Assembly: GCA_945882315.1 (NCBI GenBank)
Contig: CAMCWB010000038.1
Span: 1-34,204, forward strand
DNA: 34,204 nucleotides
Reading direction: 5' to 3'
Source: Bauldia litoralis
Lineage (GTDB): Bacteria; Pseudomonadota; Alphaproteobacteria; Rhizobiales; Kaistiaceae
The first letter of the stretch is position 1. Every line of letters begins with the position of its first letter. Of the stretch, positions 17,340 through 25,910 are shown one piece after another. The translations under genes and the position numbers were made by a program. Below the pieces are notes generated by a model. That model was not told where the DNA came from. It ran no database searches and was given only the letters and a program-made list of their open reading frames with translations.

Positions 17340-17906
17340 ATGGCTGAAGATCTGATCCGCTACGACATCCTCGCGCAGGACGCGCTGCGCGGCGTCGTCC
17401 GCAAGGTGCTTTCCGAAGTGGCCCGCACGGGCCTTCCCGGCGAGCATCACTTTTTCATCAGCTTCGCGACGCGGGCAGCCGGCGTCCGCATATCGAGCCG
17501 GGTGCTGGCGCAATATCCCGAGGAGATGACGATCGTCCTCCAGCATCAGTTCTGGGACCTGAGCGTCACCGAGCACGCCTTCGAGGTCGGCCTCTCCTTC
17601 AACAGCGTGCCCGAGCGCCTGCTGATTCCCTTCACCGCGATCAAGGGCTTTGCCGACCCCTCGGTGCAGTTCGGCCTGCAGTTCGAGGTCGCTCCGGCGA
17701 CACCGGTCGCGGCCGAGGGCGAAGAAGAGGCGCCGGTCGCCGCCGCGCCGGCAAAGCCGGTCGCCAAGCTGCCAAGCGCTATCGCCCCGGCGCCCGCCCC
17801 ACTTCCCGTAGCGGAGGTCGCCCAAGTCGACGAGGCGTCGGAATCCGCCCCTCCCGCGCCCGCCGCGGAAGTCGTCAGCCTCGACGCCTTCCGGAAGAAG
17901 CACTGA
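17340..17906 (+). CDS. sspB: SspB-type ClpXP adaptor
   Basis: This 188-residue alpha-type SspB protein binds ssrA-tagged proteins and delivers them to the ClpXP protease. Residues 1-120 form the substrate-binding domain (GLPGEHHFFISFATRAAGVRISSRV, MTIVLQHQFWDL). A long flexible Ala/Pro/Glu-rich linker follows, and the last residues (EVVSLDAFRKKH) are the conserved tail expected to dock on ClpX. The gene is directly downstream of ssrA on the same strand, so tag and adaptor are encoded side by side. The ATG is preceded by GGGGG about ten bases upstream. It is convergent with the DUF2059 gene, with seven bases between stop codons. Confidence 0.93.
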   Translation: MAEDLIRYDILAQDALRGVVRKVLSEVARTGLPGEHHFFISFATRAAGVRISSRVLAQYPEEMTIVLQHQFWDLSVTEHAFEVGLSFNSVPERLLIPFTAIKGFADPSVQFGLQFEVAPATPVAAEGEEEAPVAAAPAKPVAKLPSAIAPAPAPLPVAEVAQVDEASESAPPAPAAEVVSLDAFRKKH

Positions 17907-17913
17907 CGCTGGT

Positions 17914-18735
17914 CTAGCTCCGCTTCTGCCGGAACAGGGCCCCCATCCCCTCGCCGATCTCTTCGCCAACAGCCTGATAATACTCATCGATCACGGCAAA
18001 GAAGATGCCGTTCATTGTGCGCGACGCCTTCGACTCGAGCACATCGGCGTACGCGGCGAGACCGTCGAGAGATAAAGCGCGGTAGGTGTAGGCAAATCCA
18101 GCCAGGATGGAGCGACGATTCAACTCTATCAGCTGCGGCCGCTGTATCTCCATGATTTCATCGATCTGGGCAATCGTATCCGGGTCTGCCTTACCCGCGG
18201 CGGCAAGCACGCCTGCCCGAACGAGCGTCATTATCACTGTGGCGCTGATGTCGGTGACGCGCAAAGCTTCGTCTATTCGCCTCACCGCGGCCCACCTCGC
18301 CGGATCAGATTCAAGCGTGGCTACCAGCTCGATCTCTTTCGCCTGCACTTCCTTCGCAGCCTCGACCGTTCCACTCTTCACCTCGAGTTCGACCACACGC
18401 CGGCCAAGTGACGTGTCCAGAAAAGCCAGTCCCGCAGCGAGGTCATCGGGCGTCAACGCCTCGGAATAAGCAACCTCCAGCGCGGCAATTAGCTTTTGGT
18501 CGTCCCACGCGTCGACGACCAAATCCGTGAATGGCTTGGTAAGATCCGACGGAGACTCGCCCTCAAGCTGTTGCGGCAGAATTTCGCGTATCTGCTTTGC
18601 CCCCTCGGCAAGCTGCGCGACTATCCCGCTCCGCTCCATGAAGGCCCGCACATCCGCGCGTGGCACCTCGGCGGAGGCATGGCCGGCCGTGGCGGCGGCA
18701 AGCAGGAGGCCGGCGAGCATCCGGAAAAGGCGCAT
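17914..18735 (-). CDS. Secreted DUF2059 domain protein
   Basis: This 273-residue protein has an N-terminal signal peptide ([22 protein letters not shown], cut probably after residue 22). The mature part is entirely helical in appearance. It contains the DUF2059 pattern in two places: about 75-125 ([25 protein letters not shown]) and 215-260 ([21 protein letters not shown]). The domain occurs in periplasmic proteins of unknown function. The ATG has GGAG ten bases upstream. It is divergent from fumC with 131 bp between the start codons, and convergent with sspB. Confidence 0.85.
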   Translation of the reverse strand: MRLFRMLAGLLLAAATAGHASAEVPRADVRAFMERSGIVAQLAEGAKQIREILPQQLEGESPSDLTKPFTDLVVDAWDDQKLIAALEVAYSEALTPDDLAAGLAFLDTSLGRRVVELEVKSGTVEAAKEVQAKEIELVATLESDPARWAAVRRIDEALRVTDISATVIMTLVRAGVLAAAGKADPDTIAQIDEIMEIQRPQLIELNRRSILAGFAYTYRALSLDGLAAYADVLESKASRTMNGIFFAVIDEYYQAVGEEIGEGMGALFRQKRS

Positions 18736-18866
18736 TATGGGGCGTCTCCGAGGGCGTGAGACCCGACTTTATCGGTTCTTGGCGCCCGTTTCGCAACGCT
18801 TGCACGCCCGCTGTCGAGGTGAGAAAAGCACTCGCGCCCAATATCCTTGAAGGTTCAACGTTTCCA

Positions 18867-20270
18867 ATGTCCGCGAACAAGCCCGCCACCCGCACCGAGA
18901 CCGACACTTTCGGACCCATCGAGGTCCAGAGCGACCGCTATTGGGGGGCGCAGTCGCAGCGCTCGCTGCAGAATTTCAAGATCGGCTGGGAGAAGCAGCC
19001 GCAGCCGATCGTCCGGGCTCTCGGCATCGTCAAGCGCGCCGCGGCGGAGACCAACATGGACCTCGGCGGCCTCGACCGGAAGATCGGCGAGACCATCGTC
19101 AAGGCAGCGCAAGAAGTCATCGAGGGCAAGCTCGACGAGCATTTTCCGCTGGTCGTCTGGCAGACCGGCTCGGGCACCCAGTCGAACATGAACGCCAATG
19201 AGGTGATCTCGAACCGCGCCATCGAGATGCTCGGCGGCGAGAGGGGCTCGAAGAAGCCGGTCCACCCGAACGACCACGTCAACATGAGCCAGTCGTCGAA
19301 CGACACCTATCCGACGGCCATGCACATCGCCTGCGCCGAGGAGATCGAGCACCGCCTCCTGCCTGCCCTGCAGAAGCTCCGCAACGCGCTGAACGACAAG
19401 GCCCAGCAATGGGCCGGCCTCATCAAGATCGGCCGGACCCACACGCAGGATGCGACGCCGGTCACCCTCGGCCAGGAATTTTCCGGCTACACCAAGCAGG
19501 TCGAGAACGGCATCGGCCGCATCGAGCAGACCATGCCGCGCCTGATGGAACTCGCCCAGGGGGGCACCGCGGTCGGCACCGGCCTCAACGCCCCGATCGG
19601 CTTTGCCGAAGGCGTCGCCGACAAGATCGCCGCCATCACCGGCATGAAGTTCATCACCGCGCCGAACAAGTTCGAGGCGCTCGCCGCCCATGATGCGATG
19701 GTCTTCTCGCATGGCGCGATCAACACCGTCGCCGCCAGCCTCTTCAAGATCGCCAACGACATCCGCCTCCTCGGCTCCGGCCCGCGTTCCGGCCTCGGCG
19801 AGTTGTCGCTGCCCGAGAACGAGCCCGGCTCGTCGATCATGCCGGGCAAAGTCAACCCGACCCAATGCGAGGCGATGACCCAGGTCTGCGTCCAGATCTT
19901 CGGCAACAACGCCGCGATCACCTTTGCCGACAGCCAGGGCCATTTCGAGCTGAACGTCTACAATCCGGTGATGGCCTACAACTTCCTCCAGTCGGTCCGC
20001 CTGATGGCCGATGCGGCGGTCAGCTTCACCGACAATTGCGTCGTCGGCATCAAGGCCAACGAGGCGACCATCGCCGGCCTGATGCAGCGTTCGCTAATGC
20101 TGGTCACCGCCCTCGCCCCGAAGATCGGCTACGACAAGGCCGCCGAGATCGCCAAGACGGCCCACAAGAACGGCACTACCCTCAAGGAAGAGGCGACCCG
20201 CCTCGGCTACGTCACGGCGGAAGAATTCGACGCCCTCGTCCGGCCGGAGAAGATGATCGGTCCGGGATAG
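18867..20270 (+). CDS. fumC: Fumarate hydratase, class II
   Basis: This 467-residue TCA-cycle enzyme hydrates fumarate to malate without an iron-sulfur cluster. The superfamily signature [11 protein letters not shown] is at residues 321-331 and carries the catalytic Ser on a mobile loop. GRTHTQDA (His192) and [14 protein letters not shown] are also intact. I chose the ATG at 18867-18869 because the open frame upstream has no homology and the family starts here. The ribosome binding site is weak. A ccdAB module and a DUF4169/RHH pair follow on the same strand. Confidence 0.97.
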   Translation: MSANKPATRTETDTFGPIEVQSDRYWGAQSQRSLQNFKIGWEKQPQPIVRALGIVKRAAAETNMDLGGLDRKIGETIVKAAQEVIEGKLDEHFPLVVWQTGSGTQSNMNANEVISNRAIEMLGGERGSKKPVHPNDHVNMSQSSNDTYPTAMHIACAEEIEHRLLPALQKLRNALNDKAQQWAGLIKIGRTHTQDATPVTLGQEFSGYTKQVENGIGRIEQTMPRLMELAQGGTAVGTGLNAPIGFAEGVADKIAAITGMKFITAPNKFEALAAHDAMVFSHGAINTVAASLFKIANDIRLLGSGPRSGLGELSLPENEPGSSIMPGKVNPTQCEAMTQVCVQIFGNNAAITFADSQGHFELNVYNPVMAYNFLQSVRLMADAAVSFTDNCVVGIKANEATIAGLMQRSLMLVTALAPKIGYDKAAEIAKTAHKNGTTLKEEATRLGYVTAEEFDALVRPEKMIGPG

Positions 20271-20298
20271 GCTTGAAACTGCCGGCGGTCCCATACAT

Positions 20299-20320
20299 TA
20301 TGCGCATACCCTATGCGCAG
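20299..20320 (+). promoter_or_regulatory. Tandem palindromic operator of ccdAB
   Basis: TATGCGCA occurs twice, at 20299-20306 and 20312-20319, thirteen bases apart and each around a TGCGCA palindrome core. The first copy extends to the perfect palindrome TATGCGCATA. It overlaps a TACATT-like -10 and ends 11 bp before the antitoxin start. This is the expected place for binding of a ribbon-helix-helix antitoxin or toxin-antitoxin complex. Confidence 0.65.
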
Positions 20321-20331
20321 GGAGTGCCAGC

Positions 20332-20571
20332 ATGAACGCTCCATCCAAGCGCGTGAAACGCGCCGTCAACGTCTCGATCAGGGCCGACCTCATCGAAGAG
20401 GCCAAGGCCTTCAACACCAATATTTCCGCGGTCGTCGAGCGCGCGCTCGAGGAAGAGCATCGCGAGAAGCGCCGGGACAAGTGGCGGGCCGACAATCAGC
20501 GAGCGATCGACTCCTGGAACCGCTGGGTAGAGGACAACGGCATCCCGTTTGAAGAACTGAAGCCGTGGTAG
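20332..20571 (+). CDS. ccdA: CcdA-type antitoxin
   Basis: This 79-residue protein is the antitoxin of a type II module. Residues 10-45 form a ribbon-helix-helix DNA-binding domain (RAVNVSIRADLIEEAKAFNTNISAVVERAL). The C-terminal part (WRADNQRAIDSWNRWVEDNG) has the W..N..AI..WN..V pattern by which CcdA proteins wrap and neutralise CcdB. AGGGAG stands seven bases before the ATG. It begins 61 bp after fumC and overlaps ccdB by seven bases. Two palindromic sites upstream suggest autoregulation. Confidence 0.88.
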   Translation: MNAPSKRVKRAVNVSIRADLIEEAKAFNTNISAVVERALEEEHREKRRDKWRADNQRAIDSWNRWVEDNGIPFEELKPW

Positions 20572-20885
20572 CCGGGAAGCAGTTCGACGTTTGCCGCATC
20601 ACAGGCTTGCGCGCCGGCAGCGTCGTCGACCTCGCGGTGGTTCTTCAGGACGATGCCCTCTCCCACCTCTCGACCCGGGTCGTTGCGCCGCTCGTGCCGG
20701 CAAGCGAAATCGTCGATGTCGACCGTGCGACGCCCCTGGTTGAACTGGACGGCGGCCGCTACGCAGTGGCGATGCATCTCATAATGACGATACCGGTTCG
20801 AAATCTTGGTACTCTCGTGGGGACGCTGTCGCGAGACGAGCGTGCATTGAAAAACGCAATTGACACGGTTTTCTTCGGGGTCTGA
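20565..20885 (+). CDS. ccdB: CcdB-type toxin
   Basis: This 106-residue protein matches CcdB, which poisons DNA gyrase, along its length: KQFDVCRI at the start, LSTRVVAPLVPA in the middle and NAIDTVFFGV at the end. In the F-plasmid protein the final Trp-Gly-Ile is needed for gyrase poisoning; here the last residues are Phe-Gly-Val, a conservative change whose effect is unknown. The start is GTG inside the end of ccdA, and the stop overlaps the next gene in TGATG. The module therefore forms one translation chain with DUF4169. Confidence 0.88.
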   Translation: MVAGKQFDVCRITGLRAGSVVDLAVVLQDDALSHLSTRVVAPLVPASEIVDVDRATPLVELDGGRYAVAMHLIMTIPVRNLGTLVGTLSRDERALKNAIDTVFFGV

Positions 20886-21079
20886 TGCCCATGCCCGCCG
20901 AGATCATCAATCTTCGTCGCGTCCGCAAGGCCAAGGCCCGCGATGAGCGCGAGAAGGCGGCGGTCGACAATCGCGTCGCCTTTGGCCGCACCAAGGCGGA
21001 GAAGTCGCTCACCGACGCCGAACGCGAGCGCACGACAAAGTCGATCGACGGGCACCGCCGCGATCCGGAGAAAGAGTGA
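20885..21079 (+). CDS. DUF4169 family protein
   Basis: This 64-residue, highly charged protein starts with the family's typical EIINLRRVRKAKAR stretch and continues with VDNRVAFGRTKAEKSL and the closing DGHRRDPE. It is probably one long helix. Function is unknown. In related genomes this family often lies close to fumC next to an RHH protein. Here it is coupled to ccdB by a one-base stop/start overlap. A second in-frame ATG two codons later is an equally good start. Confidence 0.85.
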   Translation: MPMPAEIINLRRVRKAKARDEREKAAVDNRVAFGRTKAEKSLTDAERERTTKSIDGHRRDPEKE

Positions 21080-21083
21080 GGCC

Positions 21084-21302
21084 GTGGACAAGCGGTCGAT
21101 CACCATCTCAGGCCATCGCACCAGCATCTCGGTGGAAGAGCCCTTCTGGCAGGCGCTCGGCGAGATCGCCAAAAGCCGGAATATCAGCATCGCCGCCCTG
21201 ATTGCCGAGATCGATCGCAAGCGGCCGGCCGATGGCGGACTCTCTTCGGCGATCCGGCTCCACGTGCTTGCCTGGTACCGGCACACCGAAAAGCGGATCT
21301 AA
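21084..21302 (+). CDS. Ribbon-helix-helix domain protein (RHH_4 type)
   Basis: This 72-residue protein carries one ribbon-helix-helix unit: the strand KRSITISGHRTSISVEEPFWQAL followed by two helices (AKSRNISIAALIAEID). It is of the RHH_4 type common in alphaproteobacteria, with unknown DNA target. The start is GTG at 21084, four bases after the DUF4169 stop, with a GAG-rich ribosome site. Its stop codon overlaps by two bases the stop of the convergent AsmA-like gene. Confidence 0.82.
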   Translation: MDKRSITISGHRTSISVEEPFWQALGEIAKSRNISIAALIAEIDRKRPADGGLSSAIRLHVLAWYRHTEKRI

Positions 21303-24300
21303 CGAGGAGGCAAAGCTGGCGTGTACGGCACCGTCTCGCGCATTTGCGGCAGCGGCGACGGCACCGACATTACAACTAGTGCCTCGTTGGCAGCATCGGC
21401 GGCAATATTCCGGACCAGCCCGGCAAATGTTGCGCGGCGCGCTTCTTCCTGTCGAACCCGCTCGATGTCCGCGATCCGATCGCCTTCACCCACCGCGACC
21501 GTCTTGCCCGCGTCGAGCATCGCGAGGCGAAATAGTGCCAGCGCCGCCGAACGGTGCTGTTGGTCGAGAATCGCAAGACGATCGACCTCGGCGGCCGCCG
21601 CTCTTTCGGATGCCGCCATGGCCGCAGATTGGACGGCGAGCAGCGACCGGTCCGACCAATGCCTCGCCGCGATGACCAGTCTCCGGTTTTCGGCATCCAC
21701 CGCGTCTCGTACGGCCCTCGCTGCAAGCGCAAGCGACGCCGCCAGCGACCGATCGCGCCGCGCCGCCGTCTCGCGCGCAAGACGTTCGGTCTCGGTATCC
21801 GCCGAAATCTTGGTTGCCTGGCCGGCCGAGACCCGCAGAATCAGCAGCGCCTCCGCCCGCCGCTGCCGCACGGCTTCGGCTACGCGCTCGCTTTCCGCCG
21901 CTGCCGCCTGCCCCGCTGTCACGAGCGCAGCCGTCCGAACCGACTCAAGGGCGGCGATCCGCAGCCGCTTGGCCTCGCGCGACACCCGCTCGATTTCGGT
22001 CGCCGCGGCGCCCTGTCCTGCCGCGGAGCCTACGGCGCGTGCAAAAGCAACGGCAACCGTGCGCCGCCGGTCGGCCTCGACGGTCAAGCGCACAATCTCC
22101 TGCGTCAGCGCATTGCTGGCGGCTTCGCCCGCCGCGACCTTCACCGAAACCACCGCTGTATCCCGGAACGCTTCATCGGCGGCCACGACGCGCACTGCCT
22201 CGCGCTCGGCAGACGTCCGGCCGGCCGCCAGTGCAGCGGCGCGCGTGACGGTTTCCGCCGCCCCGCGCCATCGCTCGTTCTCGGCGCGGATGCGCATTGT
22301 CTCGTCGTCGGCGGCGTTGCGTCCAGCCTCGCCGGCTGCACTCCGCGTCGCGCCGAGCGAGACGAGCCGCAGCCTTTCGATCTCCGCCGCGATTCGCGCC
22401 GCTTCATCGCGCGCCCGCCGCTCACCATCCTCACGCAGCTTGCGGCGCTCGCGGTTCAGCCGGTCGCGCTCCAGCCGGTCGGCTTCCGCCTCGCTCAGTA
22501 TTTCAAGAAGGCGCTCTTCCTGCCGGATGTTCAGATACGAGCCGAATTGCAGGACGTCGATGCTGCGCTCGGGGCTCGCCAGCGGCCCGCGAAAGACGAC
22601 GCCGACCTGCGGCGACGTTCCCTGCACGCGCTCGTCGATCGGCGGGAAGGCGAGCGTCCAGTCGCTGTCGATCGTCAGCCCGGCGAGATCGATCGCGGCG
22701 CTGCCGGTCGCCTTCGCCGCGCCGCCATCGACGAGCAGGCTCTTCACCCGCGCGACGCCGGCGGCAATCGCAAAGGCGCCCTCGGCCTTGTCGAATGTGA
22801 GCGAGCCGCCGTCGATCTGCTGCGTGAAGGCCTGGAGAAGTTCCGCCTCGGAAAATTCCTGGCCGATATCGGCAGCCCGCACGATGAACTCCGCCGCCTG
22901 CGGATTGACGTAACGTGCCTCGCCGTTGCGAACCGCGACCGTACCGCCGCCGGTCAGCGACGAGACCAGCGAGGACGGTGAACGCCCCGCCCCTTCGAAT
23001 TCCGCGGAGAGATCGAGCCGGCCGGTTCCGACCGCCCGTCCCGCGCGCCGCCAGACGAGCGATTCCAGCGGCGCGTCCTTGAGATCGAGCCGGCCGGTGA
23101 CATTGGCGTTGCCGTCGACATTGTGGATCGACAGCGCCCCGGCAATCAAGCCGCCCTCGAACTGCGCCGTTGCGACCTCGATTCCCGTCCGCTGCGGCTG
23201 CAGGTCGAGCATCACCTCTGCGGCGGTCGCATCGAGCCCCTGACCGAGCGAAAGCCGGTCGACGGCCATCCTGAGCTTGCCGGAGACGCCACTGACCTGC
23301 GGCGCGCCGAACGGCGCCTTCGACCATTGCCCGGCCTCGCCGGTGGTCGCGAGACCGGTGCCGAGCCCGAGTCCCGCCAGCCAGTCGAAGTCGACGGCAT
23401 CGACATGCATGTCGCCGTCGAGTTGCAGGGCGCCGGCATCCGTGAGCGCCAGCGACGCCCGCCCGCCAACGATCCGCTCGCCGATGCGGCTATTGTTCTT
23501 GAGGTTGAGCGTCGCCCGCTTTCCTTCGGTCGCCAGCGTCCCGTCGAAGCGAACCGGAAGCCGGCTTGCCGTTCCGGGCAGGTCGATACCCGCCAGCCGG
23601 AAGACCGGACGGAGGTCGTCGGCCTGCGCCGATACCGATCCTGAGAAAGCCGGCGCCGCATCGGCGAGCGTCAGCTTGCCCGCCGACCTGATGCCGAGGC
23701 CGACAAGCTCGCCGGCGATCCTGACATCCATCCCGTCGGCCGGCACGCCGGACGCCTTGACCTCGATCCGTGCCCCGCCGACGGCGCCGGAGGCCGGCGT
23801 CTCGATACCGGCCTGCAGCGCGAATTCCGTCGCATCGGTGGAGCCCACCACGATATCGGCCGCCGCCTCCCCGCGCCGCCAGTCGGCCGGGTTGCCGGAG
23901 AGATCGAGGATGGCGGACAGCGTCGTCGCCGAAAGGTTGCCGCCGAGAGTCACGCGGAAATCCGAGCGCGCGCTGACCGGCGGCGCCTCGATGCTGGCGG
24001 TCAGGAAGGCCGGCGACAGCGACGCACCGGCAGCAACCAGCCGCCGGGTCAGCGGATGATCGGGAAACAGGCGCTCGGCGAGTTCGACGACGCCGGCCAT
24101 CGTATCGGCTTCGAGCTGGGCGTCGAGGCGACCGCGCGGCTGTCCGTTCAACCCTTCGATCCGGCCCTGGGTGACGTTGAGGTTGGCGCCGCCGAGATTG
24201 CCGATGCTGAACTCGTTGACCGTCAGCGCGTCGCCGGCAAAGGCGGCATCGACCGCGACGTCCTCGACGGTGAGGTCGTCGAAGCGCAGGGTCCCGGTCT

Positions 24301-25897
24301 TGAGCTTGACCGCATAGCTGTCGGCAATCGCCCCGGAATGGGCGAGGTCTTCGCCGGCGACCAGTTCGGCCAGCGCTTTCAACTGGACGAAATCGACGCT
24401 GTCGGCCTCGATCTCGGTTTCGATGACGCGCCGCGGATTGCGCCCGAGCGCATCGCTCCAGGCGAGCTTGCCGCGCAGCTCCGCAGCGCCGATGGCCGCA
24501 TCGATATTCTCGAGGAGAAAATTCTTCGGCGCGATCTCGGCCCGGCCCGAAAGCCGGAAGGGCTGCAGGAGCCGGCCAGATCCGGCCTGGCTCGTCCCCC
24601 GCCACCAGGTGGCGAAGGCGGCCGGCTGGTCAACCGCGAGCTTGATCTCGCCGCGAAAATCGACCGCGTAGTCGGTCGCCAGGAGTCCGCGAAGCTGCAG
24701 GCTGGCGGCCCCCGGCAGGGTCGCGTTGAAACTTGCCAGCCGCCAGCCGCCAAGCGCCGGACGCGCCTCGAAATCGACATTCTGGATCACCGCGCCGCCG
24801 ACAACGATGCCGGGCACGCTGAAAAAGAGACTGCCGGGGATCGGCGGCACGAAGGAATTGGTGAACCAGGCAACGAGGCTTTCGGCGGCGCTCGCCACCT
24901 CGACCGGCTTGCTCGGCCCCTCGCCGAGGGAGCGGTCGAGGTCGATCTGCCGCGCCGTCACATGCGCCTCGAATTTCGGCTCCGCGCCGAAATCGACCAT
25001 CAGCGAACCGGCAACGCTGTAGGGCCGTTCCGGCGGCCCCTCGGAAAGCACCGCCTTGTCGATCGCCAGTCGGTCGTTGGTCAGCCGGAAAGTGCCTTCG
25101 CTGCGCCAGCCGAGCACGGCGCTGTTCTCGGCCGGGGCGCCGCCTTCGACCGGTGAGGCGACGACCTCGGCGATGGTGTAGGTGCCATCGTAGAAGAAAC
25201 CTTTCTCGTCGCTGCTGAGCACGCCGTCGGCGACCACCGAGACCGGCGCCTCGGCGGGACTGAAATCGGTCCTGACGCGGATGCTGCCGTCATCGAGCCG
25301 CCGTCCGGTGGCGAAGCGGAACGGTACCGCCGCCCCCTCCTGGAGAAAGCTGCCGTCGATGCGCCACGGACCGAACAGCGATTGCGCCTCGATCTGCGCA
25401 TTGATGCCGGCGAAGCTCAGCGCCGTGCCGGCCTGCCCGTCGACATAGTCGAGATGACCGTCGGCGATCGCGACGTTCTGGAGAACCACCTTGTCGGGAT
25501 CGAGCCCCTTCGAGGCTTCGTTGCGGTGCTGCCAGTCGACATTGCCGCTCCCGTCGACCATCACGCGCAGATGCGGCCGGTCGAGCCGCATCGACACGAC
25601 CCGGAACTCGCCCTGGAGCAGCGGCGTCAGGTCGATCGTCACCTCGAAGCGGTCGACCGTCATCATCGGCTGGCCGTCCGCCTCGCCCACCCTGACATTC
25701 TCGAAGGTGAGCGACGGCGAGGGCAGCAGCGTCGCGCTCGCCGAGCCCACGACCTGCACCGGCCGGCCGAGGATCTTCCCGGCTTCCGCCTCGAAATTCG
25801 CCTTGTAGTCGTTCCAGTTGATGAACCACGGGCCGATCAGCGCCGCAAACAGCGCGACGACGATGATCCCACCGATCGTGACGAAGAGCTTGCCCAG
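21299..25897 (-). CDS. Giant AsmA-like membrane protein with 34-residue repeat tail
   Basis: This 1532-residue AsmA-family protein is thought to span the periplasm; large relatives form beta-groove bridges that carry phospholipid to the outer membrane. An N-terminal membrane segment (LGKLFVTIGGIIVVALFAAL) is followed by the classic WNDYKANFEAEAGKILGRPV and LLPSPSLTFENVRVGEADG stretches, a long beta-rich body, and the AsmA_2-like region near residues 960-1110. Residues 1165-1504 are ten gap-free 34-residue repeats rich in Ala, Arg and Glu. No ATG, GTG or TTG opens the frame before the membrane segment. A perfect AGGAGG stands six bases before CTG at 25895-25897, exactly where relatives begin (MGKLF-like), so CTG is the likely start. 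The first GTG, at 25759, would lose the membrane anchor. It follows the GlcD-like gene by 13 bp. Confidence 0.85.
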   Translation of the reverse strand: MGKLFVTIGGIIVVALFAALIGPWFINWNDYKANFEAEAGKILGRPVQVVGSASATLLPSPSLTFENVRVGEADGQPMMTVDRFEVTIDLTPLLQGEFRVVSMRLDRPHLRVMVDGSGNVDWQHRNEASKGLDPDKVVLQNVAIADGHLDYVDGQAGTALSFAGINAQIEAQSLFGPWRIDGSFLQEGAAVPFRFATGRRLDDGSIRVRTDFSPAEAPVSVVADGVLSSDEKGFFYDGTYTIAEVVASPVEGGAPAENSAVLGWRSEGTFRLTNDRLAIDKAVLSEGPPERPYSVAGSLMVDFGAEPKFEAHVTARQIDLDRSLGEGPSKPVEVASAAESLVAWFTNSFVPPIPGSLFFSVPGIVVGGAVIQNVDFEARPALGGWRLASFNATLPGAASLQLRGLLATDYAVDFRGEIKLAVDQPAAFATWWRGTSQAGSGRLLQPFRLSGRAEIAPKNFLLENIDAAIGAAELRGKLAWSDALGRNPRRVIETEIEADSVDFVQLKALAELVAGEDLAHSGAIADSYAVKLKTGTLRFDDLTVEDVAVDAAFAGDALTVNEFSIGNLGGANLNVTQGRIEGLNGQPRGRLDAQLEADTMAGVVELAERLFPDHPLTRRLVAAGASLSPAFLTASIEAPPVSARSDFRVTLGGNLSATTLSAILDLSGNPADWRRGEAAADIVVGSTDATEFALQAGIETPASGAVGGARIEVKASGVPADGMDVRIAGELVGLGIRSAGKLTLADAAPAFSGSVSAQADDLRPVFRLAGIDLPGTASRLPVRFDGTLATEGKRATLNLKNNSRIGERIVGGRASLALTDAGALQLDGDMHVDAVDFDWLAGLGLGTGLATTGEAGQWSKAPFGAPQVSGVSGKLRMAVDRLSLGQGLDATAAEVMLDLQPQRTGIEVATAQFEGGLIAGALSIHNVDGNANVTGRLDLKDAPLESLVWRRAGRAVGTGRLDLSAEFEGAGRSPSSLVSSLTGGGTVAVRNGEARYVNPQAAEFIVRAADIGQEFSEAELLQAFTQQIDGGSLTFDKAEGAFAIAAGVARVKSLLVDGGAAKATGSAAIDLAGLTIDSDWTLAFPPIDERVQGTSPQVGVVFRGPLASPERSIDVLQFGSYLNIRQEERLLEILSEAEADRLERDRLNRERRKLREDGERRARDEAARIAAEIERLRLVSLGATRSAAGEAGRNAADDETMRIRAENERWRGAAETVTRAAALAAGRTSAEREAVRVVAADEAFRDTAVVSVKVAAGEAASNALTQEIVRLTVEADRRRTVAVAFARAVGSAAGQGAAATEIERVSREAKRLRIAALESVRTAALVTAGQAAAAESERVAEAVRQRRAEALLILRVSAGQATKISADTETERLARETAARRDRSLAASLALAARAVRDAVDAENRRLVIAARHWSDRSLLAVQSAAMAASERAAAAEVDRLAILDQQHRSAALALFRLAMLDAGKTVAVGEGDRIADIERVRQEEARRATFAGLVRNIAADAANEALVVMSVPSPLPQMRETVPYTPALPPR
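21386..22405 (-). repeat. Ten tandem 34-residue repeats in the AsmA-like protein
   Basis: The 1020 bp encode ten consecutive units of exactly 34 residues (102 bp) with no gaps. Each begins E-x-x-R-(L/I/V), has Arg near positions 11-13 and often at 21, an Ala-rich half, and small residues at its end. Unit starts read EAARI, ETMRI, EAVRV, EIVRL, EIERV, ESERV, ETERL, ENRRL, EVDRL and EGDRI. The units have diverged in sequence but keep the period perfectly. The pattern implies a long regular helical rod or solenoid. Confidence 0.85.
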
Positions 25898-25903
25898 TCC
25901 TCG

Positions 25904-25909
25904 CCTCCT
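25904..25909 (-). promoter_or_regulatory. Ribosome binding site that decides a CTG start
   Basis: A perfect AGGAGG on the minus strand lies six bases before CTG (25897-25895), within the 13-bp gap after the GlcD-like stop codon. No standard start codon is in frame here. It is the main evidence that the AsmA-like gene initiates at CTG. Confidence 0.65.
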
Positions 25910-25910
25910 C

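Noticed and set aside
21386-22405. Reading the 34-residue units of the AsmA-like tail as TPR repeats
   Set aside because: The period fits, but the conserved Trp, Gly, Tyr and Pro positions of TPR are absent and the composition is Ala/Arg/Glu.
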